Translations under genes and position numbers: made by a program
DNA from: JBNJEA01 sp051745395
GTDB taxonomy: Bacteria > Desulfobacterota > Desulfobacteria > Desulfobacterales > Desulfosalsimonadaceae
Assembly: GCA_051745395.1 (NCBI GenBank)
Contig: JBNJEA010000121.1
Span: 1-8,922 of the forward strand
Direction: 5' to 3'
DNA: 8,922 nt
The notes under the pieces: generated by a model
Seen by the model: only the letters and a program-made list of their open reading frames with translations
What the model was told of the DNA's origin: nothing
The model's database searches: none
Part shown: positions 6,541-8,922 of the stretch, one piece after another
Layout: each line of letters starts with the position of its first letter
Position numbering within the stretch: the first letter of the stretch is position 1

Positions 6541-6924
6541 TTAGTGCTTGCCGGCACCGATTAACGGCAGCTCCTTCTCAATTTCAAAAAAGACAAGAAA
6601 CAGGGCTTCTTCGCCGGACTTGTCGTTGCCGTAGGTACGCCGGCGGAGTGAATAGAGCAGCTCCGTATCCTGTTCTTCCCGGACTTTTTTCAGAAAAAAC
6701 CGCTTGCCCTTATACCCCGGGCCGCTTTCAATGAACATGTAGGCCGCCTTGGGGTTTGACGCGAGATTGGCATGCGACAGCCGGTCTCTCATGATGACGG
6801 CCAGGGTGCCGTCTTCCATGATATGGGGTCGCGCATAAACGGCGACATCAACATTGCCGTCACTGTCGGCGGTTGCCAGTACGCCGGTGCCTTCCGTGTT
6901 TTCGAAGTAATCTTTGAGTTCCAT
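6541..6924 (-). CDS. Pyridoxamine 5'-phosphate oxidase-fold (flavin-binding split barrel) protein
   Basis: This is a 127-aa soluble protein of the PNPOx-like split-barrel superfamily, whose members bind FMN, F420 or haem and carry out varied reductions. The opening helix LKDYFENTEGTGVLATADSDGNVDVAVYARPHIMEDGTLAVIM is the typical first two strands, with the usual small-molecule-facing Thr/Ala and Asp-Gly turns. RLSHANLASNPKAAYMFIE is the standard dimer and phosphate-binding segment (N-L-x-x-N-P-x-A). The C-terminal block from GYKGKRFFLKKV to FFEIEKELPLIG continues the barrel. The length is that of the short stand-alone group, well below PdxH, so it is unlikely to be the vitamin B6 enzyme. An AAGGA site precedes the ATG. 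It is a single-gene unit with its own promoter candidate and terminator. Substrate and cofactor cannot be read from sequence. Confidence 0.88.
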   Translation of the reverse strand: MELKDYFENTEGTGVLATADSDGNVDVAVYARPHIMEDGTLAVIMRDRLSHANLASNPKAAYMFIESGPGYKGKRFFLKKVREEQDTELLYSLRRRTYGNDKSGEEALFLVFFEIEKELPLIGAGKH

Positions 6925-6961
6925 GGTCGTTTTCCTTTCTTCGGGTTGTCAATAATCTGCA

Positions 6962-6989
6962 AGCATAATGGCAAAAACATGTCTGTAAA
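6962..6989 (-). promoter_or_regulatory. Candidate promoter of the PNPOx-like gene
   Basis: On the minus strand a -35 box TTTACA (5/6, complement of 6984-6989) and a -10 box TATGCT (4/6, complement of 6962-6967) are 16 bp apart, about 37 bp before the start codon. The patch is AT-rich. It lies outside the inverted-repeat element that begins at 7066. Confidence 0.4.
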
Positions 6990-7235
6990 CATAAATACCT
7001 TTTGTTGAATTTCAAACGAAATCCGCAGCCGACAATGGCCACCGCGATAGTATTTGTGTTAAATTAGTGCCTGAACGAAAACCGTCTTTTTCGCCAATAT
7101 CTGTGTCCCCGAGGCGGGATCTTCGCTTCGCTTCGACAGTCTCAAATTTTAATCCTCAGAATACTTCGAGTATCTTGGCAGTCATAAGTTTTGTTTAAGT
7201 TATTGATTTTAAAAGTAACCGCATTGTCTCTCGAA

Positions 7236-7304
7236 GTCATTCCCGCGAAGGCGGGAATCCAGAATAAATGGTGAGTTATAGATTCCTGCCTTCGCAGGAA
7301 TGAC
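7236..7304. repeat. Nested palindrome inside the inverted-repeat element
   Basis: Two 24-base arms, 7236-7259 and 7281-7304, are inverted copies with 22 of 24 matches around a 21-base spacer. Each arm is itself a small hairpin (CCCGC-GAAG-GCGGG on the left, CCTGC-CTTC-GCAGG on the right). The two differences between the arms fall at paired positions, so each small hairpin stays perfect. The arm consensus, a GTCATTCC start with a GCGAAGGC core, is a repeat I know from intergenic regions of many proteobacteria. Confidence 0.8.
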
Positions 7305-7350
7305 AGAACTATGGACTGTCAAGTTCGAGTATGCCTGCGGTTAAAGCTTG

Positions 7351-7368
7351 TCCCTGCGAAGGCAGGGA
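7351..7368. repeat. Third hairpin copy related to the nested palindrome
   Basis: TCCCTGC and GCAGGGA pair perfectly around a GAAG loop, sharing the TGCGAAGGCA core with the arms at 7236-7304. A more degenerate relative with one bulge is at 7399-7419 within the right terminal repeat. Confidence 0.6.
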
Positions 7369-7503
7369 TTTTCGCCTTCCTTGTCGGAGCGAAGCGTAGA
7401 TCCCGCCAAGGCGGGGATCTTGACGAAAAATCCTGGTTTTCGTTCGGGCACTAAATTCGATAAAATCGGCAATCCGTTTTCCACGTCAGCAAGGAGGGAT
7501 TTT

Positions 7504-8151
7504 ATGTCGCACAGCACCGACCGGACCTATGTGTTTTCGGATTTTGACGGCACCATTACGGCCCAAGAGAGCCTGGAAGCGGTGTTTCAATATTTTTTGC
7601 CCGGGCAGTGGGAACCGGTCAAAGCCCGGTTGCTGGCCGGGCAGACCACTTTGCGCGAAGGGGTGCGCGGACTCATTGAAGCCATTCCCGCCCGGCGGTA
7701 CCCGGAAATTCTGGAGTTTGTCTCGGAAATCCCGGTCCGGCCCGGGTTGGCGGAATTTCTGGATTTTCTCGATGAACACGACATCCCTTTTGTCGTGGTA
7801 TCCGGCGGCATCCGGGGCATGGTGGAAACGGGACTGGGGCATTTGGTCGATCGCGTCGAACGCATTGTGGCCGTGGATGTTGATACCGGCGGGCCTTATC
7901 TCAAGGTCCGTTCCGACTATGAAAACGGCGATGAGCTGGTGGCCAAGCGCGACGTCATGGCGGAATTCGATGCGGCACGGCGCGTGGTCATCGGCGACGG
8001 CGTGACCGATTTCAACATGGTCAAGGATGCCGACCTGGTTTTTGCCAGGGATTCGCTGGCCCATTACTTAGACGGCATGAACGTTTCCTATGAAAAGTGG
8101 GGCGATTTCGTGGATGTAAAAAACCGGCTGCGAAACTGGCTGACGGCCTGA
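7504..8151 (+). CDS. MtnX-like HAD phosphatase
   Basis: This is a 215-aa soluble HAD-superfamily phosphatase of the phosphoserine-phosphatase-like/MtnX subgroup. The start at 7504 has an ideal AAGGAGG site (7491-7497); the frame is open further upstream only because it runs into the repeat element. The four HAD motifs are intact: I, DFDGT with nucleophile D13 and general acid D15; II, VVSGG with S100; III, K148 in AKRD; IV, GDGVTD with D165 and D169. The insert between motifs I and II is a helical C1 cap, as in PSP. The end, DLVFARDSLAHYL…Y.KWGDFVDVKNRL, closely follows the pattern of Bacillus MtnX, the methionine-salvage enzyme acting on 2-hydroxy-3-keto-5-methylthiopentenyl-1-phosphate. The zinc-ribbon-like Cys cluster of Bacillus MtnX is absent and no other methionine-salvage gene is nearby, so the substrate is uncertain. 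Confidence 0.85.
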   Translation: MSHSTDRTYVFSDFDGTITAQESLEAVFQYFLPGQWEPVKARLLAGQTTLREGVRGLIEAIPARRYPEILEFVSEIPVRPGLAEFLDFLDEHDIPFVVVSGGIRGMVETGLGHLVDRVERIVAVDVDTGGPYLKVRSDYENGDELVAKRDVMAEFDAARRVVIGDGVTDFNMVKDADLVFARDSLAHYLDGMNVSYEKWGDFVDVKNRLRNWLTA

Positions 8152-8196
8152 AAAACATAGGGAACTTTTTCCCCGCCAAAGTGTCCAAGGATACAA

Positions 8197-8805
8197 ATGA
8201 CCCGGTGCAAAACAACCGAAAACGCCATGCAGCCCGATGACCACGCCTTGATCCGGGCGGTAATCGCCGGGGACACGACGGCATTTGACCGACTGGTTTA
8301 CCGGCACCAGGACCGGGTCTATAACCTGTGTTACTGGTTTCTCGGCGAAGCCGCCGAAGCCGAGGATGCGGCCCAGGATGTGTTTGTCCGCGCCTATCGG
8401 TCGCTTCCGGGTTTTCGGTTTCAATCGCAGTTTGCCACCTGGATTTACCGGATTGCGGTCAACACCTGTAAAAACCGCCTTAAATCTGTGGCATACCGCA
8501 TAAAAAAATGGACGCGGGACATAGCGGCCGACGACGGGGTGGCCGTGGCAAGTCTTGCAGACGCAGATACCCATCACATGCCTTCCCCGGAAGCGGCCCT
8601 GCAAAAGGCCCAGACAACGGATGCAATCCGCCGGGCCATGGACCGGCTGGCCGCAGACAGAAAAACCGTTGTCGTGTTGCGCGATATCGAGGGCCTTTCC
8701 TATGAGGAGATTTCCGCGATTACCGGCTGGAAACCCGGTACGGTCAAGTCCAAACTGTTTCGCGCCCGACAGGATTTGAAATACATGTTAAAGGACCGGA
8801 TGTAA
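8197..8805 (+). CDS. ECF (group 4) RNA polymerase sigma factor, RpoE-like
   Basis: This is a 202-aa sigma factor with only regions 2 and 4, the extracytoplasmic-function layout. An AAGGA site about 6 bases before the ATG at 8197 decides the start; a later in-frame ATG at 8227 has none, though the conserved part begins only after it. Region 2 (about residues 33-96) contains LVYRHQDRVYNLCYWFLG, the EDAAQDVFVRAYRSL helix that binds the core enzyme, and FATWIYRIAVNTCKNRLK, the -10 recognition helix. A charged linker follows. Region 4 (about 146-198) contains the helix-turn-helix GLSYEEISAITGWKPGTVKSKLFRARQDLK, which reads the -35 element. It is followed without spacing by an anti-sigma gene, so activity is probably controlled by signal-driven release. 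It starts 45 bp after the HAD gene, with no obvious terminator between, so read-through is possible. Confidence 0.95.
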   Translation: MTRCKTTENAMQPDDHALIRAVIAGDTTAFDRLVYRHQDRVYNLCYWFLGEAAEAEDAAQDVFVRAYRSLPGFRFQSQFATWIYRIAVNTCKNRLKSVAYRIKKWTRDIAADDGVAVASLADADTHHMPSPEAALQKAQTTDAIRRAMDRLAADRKTVVVLRDIEGLSYEEISAITGWKPGTVKSKLFRARQDLKYMLKDRM

Positions 8806-8922
8806 ATGAAATGCCAGGATGTTGAAAACCAACTGCTCGATTATCTCGACGGCGGGCTCGATTCCCGTAGCCGGCAGGCAATGGAAAAACATCTCGATAC
8901 CTGTGCGCAATGCCGGCAAAAA
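8806..8922 (+). CDS. Zinc-finger anti-sigma factor, 3' partial
   Basis: The gene starts at an ATG directly after the sigma factor's TAA, with AAAGGA a little upstream. Only 39 residues are visible. They form the start of a ZAS (zf-HC2) domain: C3, then H29-x3-C33-x2-C36, the metal-ligand pattern of zinc-binding anti-sigma factors, with helix QLLDYLDGGLDSRSRQAMEKHL between. Proteins of this type hold the cognate ECF sigma inactive, and the rest usually contains a membrane helix and sensor domain, which here lie beyond the window. The immediate adjacency supports the pairing. Confidence 0.9.
   Translation, partial: MKCQDVENQLLDYLDGGLDSRSRQAMEKHLDTCAQCRQK

Larger units (their letters stand above)
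7061..7457. mobile_element. MITE-like inverted-repeat element with candidate 5-bp target duplication
   Basis: The 578-base stretch between the PNPOx-like gene and the HAD gene has no supported gene but contains a 387-bp element at 7066-7452. Its left end (7066-7138) and the reverse complement of its right end (7382-7452) align over about 70 bases. They begin with AGTGCC-Y-GAACGAAAACC (18 of 19 identical), then share TTTTTCG, the GGCGGGATCT core and CGCTTCGCT-Y-CGACA, with a few small indels. AAATT flanks both ends in the same orientation (7061-7065, 7453-7457), consistent with a 5-bp target-site duplication, though AAATT is nearly palindromic and could be part of the repeat. No transposase is encoded, so any movement would need a partner in trans. 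The right end lies 51 bp before the HAD gene start, so it may affect that gene's transcription. Confidence 0.7.

Noticed and set aside
7061..7457. CRISPR array as an explanation of the repeated hairpins
   Set aside because: Copies are few, inverted rather than direct, unevenly spaced and degenerate. There are no cas genes.
7486..8064. 192-residue minus-strand frame
   Set aside because: It is the antisense shadow of the HAD phosphatase, whose four catalytic motifs are in the plus frame.

Overview
The window looks like a chromosomal segment of a GC-rich Gram-negative anaerobe, most likely a deltaproteobacterium of the Desulfobacteraceae/Desulfosarcinaceae type. This rests on codon use, a 3Fe/4Fe single-cluster ferredoxin, the PtsP context and an intergenic repeat style common in those genomes. 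It is inference, because no rRNA or marker gene is present. Both ends are cut inside genes.

Layout. (1) 1-1341 (+): C-terminal two thirds of a P1B-type Zn/Cd/Pb ATPase. It converges on (2) a small ferredoxin (1360-1554, -) with an Asp in place of one cluster cysteine. (3) 1755-2343 (-): an antitoxin and PIN-domain toxin pair with an 8-nt overlap, a candidate promoter upstream and a candidate terminator downstream. (4) 2447-2850: a small gene graveyard with a decayed PaaI-type thioesterase fragment (-) and, head to head with it, the first ~54 codons of a MoeA-like gene (+). The MoeA homology stops 3 bp from the stop codon of (5) a DUF1499 lipoprotein (2854-3327, -). (6) 3614-6459 (+): a compact probable operon of a 66-aa coiled-coil protein, a 76-aa Cys/His zinc-binding protein and PtsP, the GAF-containing enzyme I of the nitrogen-type PTS, with all catalytic residues intact. 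(7) 6541-6924 (-): a pyridoxamine-phosphate-oxidase-fold protein with its own promoter candidate and a clear intrinsic terminator, convergent with ptsP. (8) 7066-7452: a 387-bp non-coding, MITE-like element with ~70-bp imperfect terminal inverted repeats, a candidate 5-bp target duplication and nested palindromes. (9) 7504-8151 (+): an MtnX-like HAD phosphatase. (10) 8197-8922 (+): an ECF sigma factor followed at once by a zinc-finger anti-sigma factor cut by the window end.

Working together: the clear functional units are the toxin-antitoxin pair, the PtsP operon (PEP-dependent phosphorelay signalling with two small uncharacterised partners) and the sigma/anti-sigma pair (envelope or stress signalling). 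The rest are single genes. I see no CRISPR array, tRNA, rRNA, phage or obvious multi-gene defence system. The most unusual items are the inverted-repeat element, the two gene remnants with a sharp junction, the Asp-ligated ferredoxin and the conserved-looking small-protein partners of PtsP.
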